The position numbers and the translations under genes were made by a program. The notes under the pieces are model-generated. The model was not told the DNA's origin and did not search any database. It was given only the letters and a program-made list of their open reading frames with translations. DNA of 64,000 nucleotides from Hippasteria phrygiana (Eukaryota > Echinodermata > Asteroidea > Valvatida > Goniasteridae). Location: assembly GCA_037893225.1 (NCBI GenBank), contig JAZGUH010000003.1, positions 992,001 to 1,056,000 of the forward strand, read 5' to 3'. Below, piece by piece: positions 10,356-19,080 of this stretch (within the stretch, counting starts at the first letter, position 1; each line of letters starts with the position of its first letter).

Positions 10356-10870
10356 TTTGGGAGACCGCCAACATAGGGCAAGATAGCTGTTTGTAGAGCG
10401 CCGGTACGGTAACCCGGGGGAGAATTTTCCCAAACGACATCCGAATGGGGTTAACGCTATGAGATTTCGGACTTGACTTCCCTTTTTAAAAAAATCCTCC
10501 GGAGCCACGAATTGGGAAAGAAAAAAGAATTCGAACGTAATGAAATTCCGGACTTTATTTCCCTTAAAAAAAAAATCCTCCAAAGCTGGAAATTAGAAAA
10601 GAATTTTTTTGGGTAATGTTGGGGTCTCGAACCCAGTGCCTTCTGCCTCATGGTCTAGCACCGTATCCAGTATTCACAGACCACCGTATCCAGCAGACCT
10701 CGAGAATTCATTGCATTATATACACAGCCCTATAACGCATGCGTACGTATATTAAAAGTATTATAGAGGGCGCTCAACAATGAATCCATTCGGATGTAGT
10801 TTGGGAAAAGAATTTGCAACCCAAAGGTCGCAGGTTCGAATACCGCTCCTGCCAGTTTCTTTGTTCACTT
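10356..10870 (+). pseudogene. tRNA-Thr-like element split by a MITE
   Basis: The left part (10356-10420) carries the conserved upstream block, GGCAAGATAGC, a damaged D arm and CCGGTACGGTAACCCGG. The right part (10818-10870) resumes with AGGTCGCAGGTTCGAATACC and CTCCTGCCAGTTTC. Between them lies a 400-bp TIR element. The two halves join to the tRNA-like sequence seen at 889-960. Confidence 0.8.
10416..10817. mobile_element. TIR element inserted in the tRNA-like sequence
   Basis: The termini TTTTCCCAAACGACATCCGA (10425 on) and TCGGATGTAGTTTGGGAAAA (10790-10809) are inverted. AACCC flanks both sides (10411-10415 and 10818-10822) and is the likely target duplication. The inside has an imperfect direct repeat of about 80 bp (CTCC(G/A)(G/A)AGC(C/T) blocks at 10455-10610) and a B-box-like GGTTCGAGACC on the minus strand near 10640. 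There is no ORF, so it is non-autonomous. Confidence 0.8.
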
Positions 10871-10909
10871 TGAAAATGTATTCAAATTTACCTAGTCAGT
10901 TTTCCTTGA

Positions 10910-11065
10910 GGATTGTTTGACGAATAATTATTTTCTTTTGTATTATATTCTGCTTAAATTTTATTTAAGTATCCATTTAGTAATTTTGAAATGTAGGCCT
11001 ATAGGGCCCGAAGAAAATCAGTTTCAACTGTTTAGGCACACCCTGGGTAAGAAATTTAATAGATT
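10910..11065 (+). mobile_element. 3' end of the 6.4-kb LINE family
   Basis: ATTATTTTCTTTTGTATTAT through GGGCCCGAAGAAAATCAGTT and CACACCCTGGGTAAGAAAT matches 8565-8695 of the LINE 3' UTR. It lies directly after the tRNA-like element. It is either a separate 5'-truncated LINE insertion or a SINE that borrowed the LINE tail. Other tRNA-like copies in this window lack the tail, which favours a separate insertion. Confidence 0.65.
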
Positions 11066-12200
11066 ATTGGTTTAAAATCGGTGAATGACTTTGTGCAACA
11101 TGCTAGGTTGATTGCTACCGTCAGCTTAAAAAAAGAAGTCAGAAAAAGCGTATTGTATTGGATGCATCTGTGTTGACTTCGTAAAGAAATTATAATGTGA
11201 AAAAAATAAGACCCTTTTCCTCTTTTGTGATGTGATTTAATTCAGTTAAACAGATTGCACTGATTTCAAGCGCAATTTTTAACAGCTGTTCATTGACCTT
11301 CTGCAAAGTACAACAATTTGCTTAACACAAAACAGACTCTTTATTTTAGTAGAAACGGGTTTAATACCATTCAAAACGCCATGCAATTCTTATGCTAAGC
11401 AAACAACAGCTGAATACCGCCACAAGCGATGTACACCACGTGAAAACTTGGTTCTTAATCATGTTTTTACTAAGAGACACTTCTCATGCTTAGCCAATGT
11501 TGCCATAGGCGTCGCGGGGGGCACTTGCCCCTCCCCCCGGAAATAAAAAAATAAAAAAATGTTTAACAATAATTGTTGAAAATACAAGAGGGTCAAAATG
11601 AATATCGTTCTCAATTGAATTTATATTTAATACACTCGAAACCTGCCTAAAATGTGGCTATATACAATAGGCCAAGGTATCGCGGTCTTGAACAAAGCGT
11701 CGAGTGATGTCCAGCATCCCCCTCCCCTTTCGATTTCTCCCGCGGCCGGTGATTTCTCCCTTTGCTGCTTTCTGGTGAGTGCTTTGCCCCCCTCTAGAAA
11801 ACATTCTGGCAACGCCAATGAATGCTGCTGCTTAATTTTAGTACCTCCATGATGCACGGCATGGTCCCGTGTGTATAGTGTTGGGCGCCTGTCGATATAT
11901 CAAAGTGCCCAATGTGTACACTCATCAGCGTCGATTAACTTAATTAACACGTTGCAGGCTCACGAGAAACCTTTCAATTATGAAAAGGTACGTGACCCCG
12001 CCGACTTGTTCATATGATCGGCTGTGACACCCGCGTGGGAGTAAGGGACATTCATCTTTTCCCATAAAGCGGTGTGGGTCGATGCTGAAGGTCGATTGTT
12101 TAAAAAAAAGGACACTTCAGAAATTGGACCCCAAATCATTGACTTTACTGTTCACTGAATTGGTTTATTTGAACTTGCTTCGCTCAATTAGCTTAGGCAA
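11066..12200. other. No gene recognised; old repeat fragment
   Basis: Around 11300-11500, TTGCTTAACACAAAAC and GCTAAGCAAACAACAGCTGA match (reverse-complemented and degraded) the foldback element at 43857-44107. A C/G-rich block at 11505-11545 resembles the GGGGGCACTTGCCCC motif seen in other repeats. I see no exon with good splice sites. Confidence 0.4.
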
Positions 12201-12209
12201 TCATAGATT

Positions 12210-12370
12210 TGTCTGGGGAAGGTGAGTTGGTCTCGCCAACGGTGGAATCTAATACCCCGCATGGGTAGGTCTGATAATTTGGAATTTGTTTTGGTAACTG
12301 TTGAAGATTGATCCTCTACTTAATCTGGACACAGAAAAAAACAGTTAGAGTGATAGGGCTGGCAACCTAA
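12210..12370. repeat. Dispersed repeat family D, copy 1
   Basis: The core is AACTGTTGAAGATT.ATCCTC followed by TATTTA.ATCTGGACCCAGG and, in fuller copies, a TTGGCAACC block. Related copies are at 41190-41320, 55690-55760, 57060-57190 and 60895-60990, mostly as short pieces. I see no TIR or tail, so the class is unknown. Confidence 0.6.
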
Positions 12371-12406
12371 AATGTGGCCTCTGTTTCATGTAACCCTTTA
12401 CCTATA

Positions 12407-13200
12407 CAGGATGTCCTTAAAAAGGTATACCCATTTTAAAATGTATATTATCGCAAAACTACTGAATATTTCAGAAAAATCCAAATGTCCGTGGAAAGGG
12501 TAGAATGTCCTCTGTCCAATGGTATAAGGTTCATTCTGTCATTGCCATGGATGACTGAACAAACAAGACAGTTATGAAAGGTACTGAAATCAGCACTGTG
12601 ACAAAGGCAGGTGTTTCGGGACAAAATGGCCTCCAAGGTGACCAGATCTGACACCTTGTGATTTCTTATGGGTCACTTAAAAGACAAAGTGGTTATCACA
12701 CCCCCAGCTAACATTCAGGAGATAGGTCCGAATAGTGGAAGAAGTTAATCATCTCCGCCAAGACCATGGGATGATCAGGCGGGCAGTAAGAGACATGAGA
12801 CGAAGATGCCAGCTGTGAATTAACAGGAATGGTGACCATGTGGAGGGCACATCACCTTAAATTTGTCAGGTTAGTGTAACACAAAAAGAAAGGATCAGAA
12901 AAATTGATTCATCGCCCCTGTCATCACTTCTCCAATGTGTTCAAGCAAAAGAATTTGTCCTTAAAACACCTGCCAGAGCTTTGTCACTCAAGTAAACACC
13001 TTGTCACAGTGCTGATTTCAGTACCTTTCATAACTGTCTTGTTTGTTTAGTCATCCAGGGCAATGACATAATGAACCTTATACCATTGGACAGAGGACAT
13101 TCTATACCCTTTCCACAGACATTTGTCTTTTTCTGAAATATTCAGTAGTTTTGCGATTATATGAATTTAAAAATGGGTATACTTTTTTAAGGACACCCTG
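12407..13200. mobile_element. Tc1/mariner-type (TA) element with about 200-bp TIRs
   Basis: TA dinucleotides flank both sides (12405-12406, 13201-13202). The ends CAGGATGTCCTTAAAAAGG and its counterpart (CAGGGTGTCCTT on the opposite strand) start inverted arms of roughly 200 bp (12407-12605, 13005-13200). Between them lies about 220 bp of decayed transposase coding. The combination of TA target, CAGG(G/A)TGTCC ends and a transposase C-terminus supports Tc1/mariner/IS630 membership. Confidence 0.85.
12627..12850 (+). pseudogene. Decayed transposase C-terminus
   Basis: Reading through several frameshifts gives W-P-P-R-stop-P-D-L-T-P-C-D-F, then LKDKVVITPPANIQ, then IVEEVNHLRQDHGMIRRAV and finally INRNGDHVEG. 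This matches the order of the SPDLTPCDFFLWG...GxHxE end of mariner-like DD(E/D) transposases. Stops at the first R-S position and in C-Q-L-stop, plus at least two indels, make it a dead remnant. The N-terminal HTH and the first catalytic Asp residues are absent. Confidence 0.75.
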
Positions 13201-13220
13201 TACAGTGGCTTTCATCCTTG

Positions 13221-13565
13221 TGTTACGGTCTGAAAATCTCCAAACAATCCGTTTCACGGTTCACAAATAAATGTCTCTTGTCCGTAATACAATTCAGCTC
13301 TCACGCACAAACCTCCATTCGCTTCAAGTCCAACACAGACGAGTCTTATACAGATCACGGGTACCGAAGCCTAGATACCAGTCCAAAATCCAAACAAAAT
13401 CCTCCGTCCAAAAATCCTGGTCGAAAATCCAAAGTCCTATGCCCGTATTTATAGAAATTTCCTACATTCCAGAAATTACTTACAGTTCAGAGATGTCTTA
13501 CAATTTCTCGAAATTCCAAAAATCAACTTACAGAATTCCGGAAACTTCCAAAAAATGAACTTTCG
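13221..13565 (-). mobile_element. Solo-LTR-like sequence (minus), internally deleted
   Basis: Read on the minus strand this segment has a TATA-like TTTCTATAAATACGGGC, a block with GACTCGTCTG and GAGACATTTATTTGTGAAC, and ends GAGATTTTCAGACCGTAACA. The same order occurs on the plus strand at 15726-16505, with about 450 bp extra near the 3' end. TGTTACGGTC / GACCGTAACA boundaries and the promoter-like box suggest an LTR. No gag/pol is visible. Confidence 0.6.
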
Positions 13566-13598
13566 AGTAAGGCCTCACGTAAACAAGAATGATGACCT

Positions 13599-14092
13599 AT
13601 TAGAGAGGTTTAGCAGCACGTATTAAGCGAACGTCAACGCGAGCGCGCGTGACATTTTTGGAGCAGCGGTTAAACTGAATAACGCGGGCGTTCGGACGCG
13701 CAATGAAACGTTTAGCTGCACGTCACGACGGGTATCATGACGGTGTTTTCCAACACGAAAGCTTTATAAAGCAAGGGATTTTTTAAACTTCAGAAATACA
13801 TCGAACTGGACTAAGTTTGACCCAAAAATGCATCTTCAGTGTTGTATATTCAATGAGCTTTAATTCTCATGAGACAAATATTGATTGCAATGTCTACAAA
13901 TGTTTTTAAAATGTTGCAATTAGGGCCTACTCACGTTATGACCCAACGTTAACTCACCATTTTCACGTATTTGACGTCCGTGTGAAAGTCACGTACGTGA
14001 GTAACAATACGCTGGAATTGATGACGTCAGCAAAAGAACACACAATTTTCGCGTTCGCGTTCACGTAAAACGTGTTGCTAAACCTCTCTAAT
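13599..14092. mobile_element. Approx. 494-bp TIR element
   Basis: The ends ATTAGAGAGGTTTAGCAGCA and TGTTGCTAAACCTCTCTAAT are inverted and extend with mismatches through CGTNNN(A/G)CG(A/T)(A/G)CG-rich sequence. The interior has no ORF. It sits between the two inverted LTR-like sequences. Target duplication is unclear (AT or TTA/TAA). Confidence 0.75.
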
Positions 14093-14099
14093 ATTCATA

Positions 14100-15720
14100 A
14101 GGCCGAAAATCCATGTGTCCGTGTTCGATGTGCGTATTGCGTTGTGCGTTTATCTGTTGGGTGATACCTATTTCTTTTCGCCGTTTACGAGTTAACCACG
14201 CCCCTATGGGAATTGTGTGTGGTAATAAAATGCTTGCGAGCAGTACCGAGTAGAAAATCAGGTCCTCATCAAAGTTTGATCGGCTTAGGTAAGTTCACAT
14301 TTTAACGTAAAACAGACAAGAATCATTTAGCAAATAGGAAATGAATATTTGTTTGGGTTTTTGTTTTTAATAATACTCCGAGTTATAGACCACAGAGTTC
14401 CTTACGTTTCCGTCTTTCCTATAATGGTATTTATGACCTGTCATAACGAAATGAGCGCCAGTAAAGTTGGATATTGCCATTTTGCAACAGTATAGGTCTA
14501 AGCCACAATTAGAAAGGGTGGTAGATTTGTTTATATTTTAAGTGAACCCCATTCTGTTATTAGTCCTGTTGGACCTCCCCCACTTTCGTTTCATCAAACG
14601 CCCACCGCGTTTGAATTAATTCCCGGTTTATTCACTGAACAGTGGGATTTGTAAATGCTATTTTCTCCCCAAAAAGTTCCACAACTAACATTTGGTTGGG
14701 TGTCTATAGTTAAACATCAGCACCCCATATACCATCCGAGAGGAGCTTGTTCTTGTATAATCTGCCCCGACCTGCAATTTCCATGCATTGCTATGAAGAA
14801 CTGCAACCCCCTGGCCCCAAGGAATAGAAGAAATCGTGAGACATTTTAAAAGAAAAGAAAAGGGGCATGAGCAAAACAAATTGTTTCGAAGTAGAAACAC
14901 TGGGAACTTATTCACTCAACAATTTTCACGATGTAGGTACATGTACATGCCGAAATGAAAATGAAAATTTGCTGATCTTATAGGGGCAGTATATCTGCAC
15001 CTAAAGAAACAAAAAACATAAAGAGGAAGCACAGATGGTGGGTACATCCGATAAATAGGATGCGTGAGCTGCATGGTGTGTCATCATCATCTCGTACAAG
15101 AGCTATCGCTGGACGACGGCTACTTCCTGAGATATTTTCGTCTCACCAATTTTCGTCTCACGTCAGCTGCTGTTTGACGCGGAGCCTCACCTTGTGAAAA
15201 TTGCCTTGACGAGACAAGTGATCAGTCCTCGTGAAAGATTAGCCATATATATGCTTAAGGTAATTTACACGTGCTAAAGTTCAACATTTCATAACATCAA
15301 AAGAGCACACAAATACTAATCCTCTAACAATAGAACAATCTGTTTAAGAAACTCAAAGGAATGTGGAAGTAAAACTCTCGAATTACGTAAAAAGAAAAGC
15401 GCACAACTAAATAATTAATGTTCTAACATGCATTTGTTATGTACACAAGTAAATGCTGTCAGTGTTAGGAAATTCCCCTCACATAATGTATACGCCCCTC
15501 ATTCAGTGTTATAATGTACGTGTACAACCGTTACAAACGTGGGCGGCGAGGCCACGCGCCACTTATTTGCATACGCGTGCGACCTCGGCTGACCCTGTGA
15601 ATGAATGGGTCAACGTTGTTTACGCGAAGCCTATGTTCCAGAAGTTTCTGTGTATACTCGCATACGCCAGGTCAATCTCGTGTACGCTAGGCGTTTCGAG
15701 AACCTGTGTAAAAGATTATT
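14100..15720. other. No gene recognised
   Basis: Unique-looking DNA between the inverted LTR-like sequences. If these were one element it would be an internal region, but no gag, protease, RT or integrase motif is visible in any frame. Short frames such as 14655-14849 are not bounded by convincing splice sites. Confidence 0.4.
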
Positions 15721-15725
15721 TTTGA

Positions 15726-16505
15726 TGTGACGTAATTTGTACGATTTTCTAGAATTTCTAGTAATCTCTGGAATGAATGAAATCCTTTATATACGGGCTA
15801 ATTTCGGAATGAAATCGGGACTTGATTTTCGACGGTGGACTTTAGACGGACGGAGAATTTCGTTTAGGTTATCGACTTTATCGAGCCGTTCTATTCGGAC
15901 CTGTGACCTGTATATGACTCGTCTGCGTAGGAGCGTCTGGAGACAGTTAAGAGCCGAGTTTCATTTCCGGAAAAAGAGACATTTATCTGTGAACTGTCGT
16001 CGGTTCATTATTTGGGGTCTCATATCCCCATAGTTTCGCGACGGGAGCCAGTTTGTGTCGTCCTCCGCTGTTTTCGTCTCTCTTCGGCTGTTTTGGAGGT
16101 GAATTCGCCCCGTGTTCCAGCTCGTCAAAGAACTGTATTCACTTGTATTATTGGAGTCGTCCTTGTCTGTTGCTGAGTGCCCAAGCCGTCCAAGTCCTCG
16201 TCCAAGTCCTCGCCCAAGTCCTCGCTCAAGTCCTCGCCCATTGCAGAGCTGCCCAAGTCGTCTGAGCCCTCAATAAAGTCCTCGCCCGTAAGATCTTTTA
16301 AGTTATATATTGTATAAGATCTTTTCTTAATTCTACACTTGTTAAACCCTATTGATTCTCGAATACTCTCATTATTAAATCAATTGTTTCTTTGTTCTTT
16401 ATATCAGTGTGATCTTGTTTGATTACTTTGTTGCATCTGAGAAAATTCAGGCTTTTTCTAGTAATTTTTATTTACGGATAGTCTGGAGATTTTCAGACCG
16501 TAACA
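15726..16505 (+). mobile_element. Solo-LTR-like sequence (plus)
   Basis: It begins TGTGACG, has a TATA box (CTTTATATACGGGC near 15790), an AATAAA near 16270 and ends GACCGTAACA at 16505. It holds a 12-bp tandem array (16180-16290). The 3' flank shows no recognisable primer-binding site, so it is probably a solo LTR or the remnant of a terminal-repeat element. Confidence 0.6.
16180..16290. repeat. 12-bp tandem array inside the LTR-like element
   Basis: Four to five units of CCAAGTCCTCGC, with degenerate outliers on both sides (CCAAGCCGT, CCCAAGTCGT, AAAGTCCTCGCCC). The array is absent from the minus-strand copy at 13221-13565, which lacks this part. Confidence 0.8.
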
Positions 16506-16509
16506 CATT

Positions 16510-17250
16510 GATAAACGAATAACTAGAAAAGAACCCAGCAAACCACGAAGCTAGAAAATAAATCTAAATATCAAAGTAGATAGCCTACATCCCAAAAAAA
16601 TAATTTGTAAGATTTTTCTTGAAAATCCGTCTTGAAGTTTACGGTATTATAATATAGGTTTTCCCGGCCAATTTTGCAAAATGTTCATTCATTTGGATAC
16701 AAAGTTAATTCAATTCCGCCGAGATTTTGAAAATCGCTTTAAACACGCGTTTCATTTTCGCTACCAGAGCGTTCGATTCCATTTCAGTTCAATCAATTAA
16801 ACACCGACGTTAAACAATTGTTTTTCTTCAAAAGAGATGTTTCGTCTTTCGACAAAACGAACCCACTCACGACAAACCCTCCTGTCCCTCGGAAATCTCA
16901 AAAAGCAGAGGTCTGGATTATTTGTAGTTTGGGTGCAGCCACCCACGACATAATTTCGAGGCATGTTTCAATCAATAATCTCCATTCCAGCCTGCCAGCT
17001 AGATCACGGCGAACGTCGATACGTTACAAGCATGATCTGCTTGCAATGCATGTATGATGTACACGCACCACCCGGTACCAACACGCAAGAGTTTCCAGCC
17101 GGCCGGGAGCTTCGGAGCACGAATAGTATAGTACGGGGGGCCGGCGGTGCGGTCCCGGTCCCCCGCACAAGCACTGCGGGCACCGTGCGTGCCACGGATC
17201 GGCGCACAGGGATCGGCGTTCGCCGTATACGTACGTACGTGTTATGTGGA
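16510..17250. other. No gene recognised
   Basis: AT-rich to about 16950, then GC-rich (17060-17225) with many CCGG/CCCGG words. The overlapping open frames at 16963-17374 are a consequence of GC richness. No coding similarity is recognisable. Confidence 0.4.
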
Positions 17251-17257
17251 GTTAGCT

Positions 17258-17421
17258 ACAATCCCGGCCAAAAGGCTTGGGCCACGAGATGAAAAACATA
17301 CCCTCCCCCGCGCCCCCGCTCAATGTTGTAATATCAAACCGGCGCGCATTCCGCGCAATGAGAGCCAACATTGACCAGGGGCAGGGGGGTCGGGGGCCCA
17401 ACGAGATATGGCCGGGATTGT
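17258..17421. mobile_element. 164-bp MITE, copy 1
   Basis: The ends ACAATCCCGGCCA and TGGCCGGGATTGT are inverted. It is the same length as copy 2 (18678-18841) and differs at only about four positions, so both are recent. The left flank is AGCT and the right flank is CTGAAA. Confidence 0.9.
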
Positions 17422-17555
17422 CTGAAATTTTCTTTCTAAAACAAAAAAACAAAAAACATTAAAGAAGACCTAAGTGTGAGAAGCAATTGATGGTCATTGC
17501 TTTCCGAGTGAGGAGTAATTAAAAGAAATGGAAGAGAAAAACAAAAGTTATTTTT

Positions 17556-17633
17556 TCCGGGTTGGATTCGAACCCACAACTCTTACATTAATTTTGAATG
17601 TACATGTCTAAACCACTAGACCATGTGAGTCAC
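17556..17633 (-). pseudogene. tRNA-like pseudogene or SINE head
   Basis: On the minus strand an A box TGGTCTAGTGG and B box GGTTCGAATCC are correctly ordered and spaced. The acceptor ends do not pair, so it is not a functional tRNA. It lies between the two 164-bp MITEs. Confidence 0.6.
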
Positions 17634-17836
17634 AGATGCCAAGAGGCTCAATTGACCGTTCAATTTTCGGACACAGATGATCCCAATTGTTTTGTAGTGC
17701 GCATCGTACACGATGTACCATGACGAATAACCATGCCATTTTGTTAAATAACTTTACAAAAGACATTTTTGTTCTACGCGAAAAGCGCATTACGCTACAC
17801 AAACCACCTACAAGCCTCTTCCAGTTTTTCAGCCGT

Positions 17837-17976
17837 CTCATTGCGTGATTTGTCGGAAAATTCAACGGTTAACCCCCGCCACCAAAATAGTAAAGGAGAG
17901 TCAGTCATTTCTTTATTATTTTGATTTTTAGTGGCGAGGGTTAACCGTTGAATTTTCCGACAATTCACGGAATGAG
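17837..17976. repeat. Foldback element with about 46-bp arms
   Basis: The left arm (17837-17884) contains TTGTCGGAAAATTCAACGG and the right arm (17931-17976) the complement CCGTTGAATTTTCCGACAA, extended by CTCATT(G/C)CGTGA. The loop of 46 bp is AT-rich. Confidence 0.85.
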
Positions 17977-17985
17977 GTAGTTGAA

Positions 17986-18352
17986 GCAAAACAAGTGCTG
18001 GCGCAAGCGCATTACAGCCAGGAATCGTCATTCTGTAACCCTATCCGGACCGGGCTTAGTTTGGTATGTACGGAGATTGGGGAGGGGCACCTCCTGCCCC
18101 CACCCCCCCCCCCCCCCCCCCCCCCGTGTTTTCCCAAGTTCACAACCGATTTTCAGGAAACATTGTGTGCGATGCGCACTGCAAAACAAGTGCTGGCGCA
18201 AGCGCATTACAGCCAGGAATCGTCATTCTGTTAACCCTATCCGGACCGGGCTTAGTTTGGTATGTACGGAGATTGGGGAGGGGCACCTCCTGCCCCCACC
18301 CCCCCCCCCCCCCCGTGTTTTCCCAAGTTCACAACCGATTTTCAGGAAACAG
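17986..18352. repeat. 195-bp tandem duplication with poly-C tracts
   Basis: GCAAAACAAGTGCTGGCGCA starts at 17986 and again at 18181. The units match almost base for base except for the length of the poly-C tract (about 25 versus 14 C's). Unit 1 ends with CATTGTGTGCGATGCGCACT, which is absent after unit 2. Confidence 0.9.
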
Positions 18353-18677
18353 GCCACAAATATTCAGTTCAGGAAAGTCGCAATGATGACGTCCACAACT
18401 TTTAACAAGTGCCAACTGTATAGGGCATTGGGGGCTATTTTTCAACTTGGTGTGAAAACAATCGTATTTCTTCCGTAATTAACGTCTTGGTTGTCCGAAC
18501 GGTCAAACAAAAATTATGACAACCTAATTAGTTGGACATAATCACTAAAATAGCATTCGATGTTTAGACGGGGATCACCGTTGGGGGCGATATAATCCGG
18601 TAATTTATACTATTTGGGTTGAAAAGTTAATTTTGTGTGTTTTCAACTCTTCATAGATAAACTAGGCGAACTTTCAG

Positions 18678-18841
18678 ACAATCCCGGCCAAAATGCTTGG
18701 GCCACAAGATGAAAAACATACCCTCCCCCGCGCCCCCGCTCAATGTTGTAATATCAAACCGGCGCGCATTCCGCGCAATGAGAGCCAACATTGACCAGGG
18801 GCAGGGGGGTCGGGGGCCCAACGAGATTTTGCCGGGATTGT
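18678..18841. mobile_element. 164-bp MITE, copy 2
   Basis: Nearly identical to 17258-17421 in the same orientation. The left flank is TTTCAG (complement of copy 1's right flank) and the right flank is AGCT (same as copy 1's left flank). Confidence 0.9.
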
Positions 18842-18910
18842 AGCTGCACTGACCAACAGGGCGGGGACACGCAGGTCAAGACGGCACGCACGGCCTTAAT
18901 TCAAGGCTAA

Positions 18911-19080
18911 ATGGCCGGTCACACTGGCCACGATAACGAAAACGAAAACGATGCGAATAAACGCTCCCTATTAGTGGACGGAACGCGCGCGTATTACACG
19001 CGCGACAATTCCACCAATTAGTGCCGTTTATTCTCACCGTTTTCGTTGTCTTCGTGGCCAGTGTGGCGTTAGCCGGCCAT
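18911..19080. mobile_element. 170-bp palindromic MITE
   Basis: The arms start ATGGCCGG and include CACACTGGCCACGATAACG on the left and CGTTGTCTTCGTGGCCAGTG on the right, continuing through GAATAAACG/CGTTTATTC. The central part is CG-rich. It has the look of hAT-type MITEs, but no clear target duplication is visible. Confidence 0.8.

Noticed and set aside
10201..10440. Minus-strand ORF across the tRNA-like fragment
   Set aside because: Overlaps the repeat and the start of a TIR element. No domain or splice site.
17981..18478. 165-codon ORF with poly-Pro stretches
   Set aside because: Read-through of a tandem duplication with poly-C tracts.
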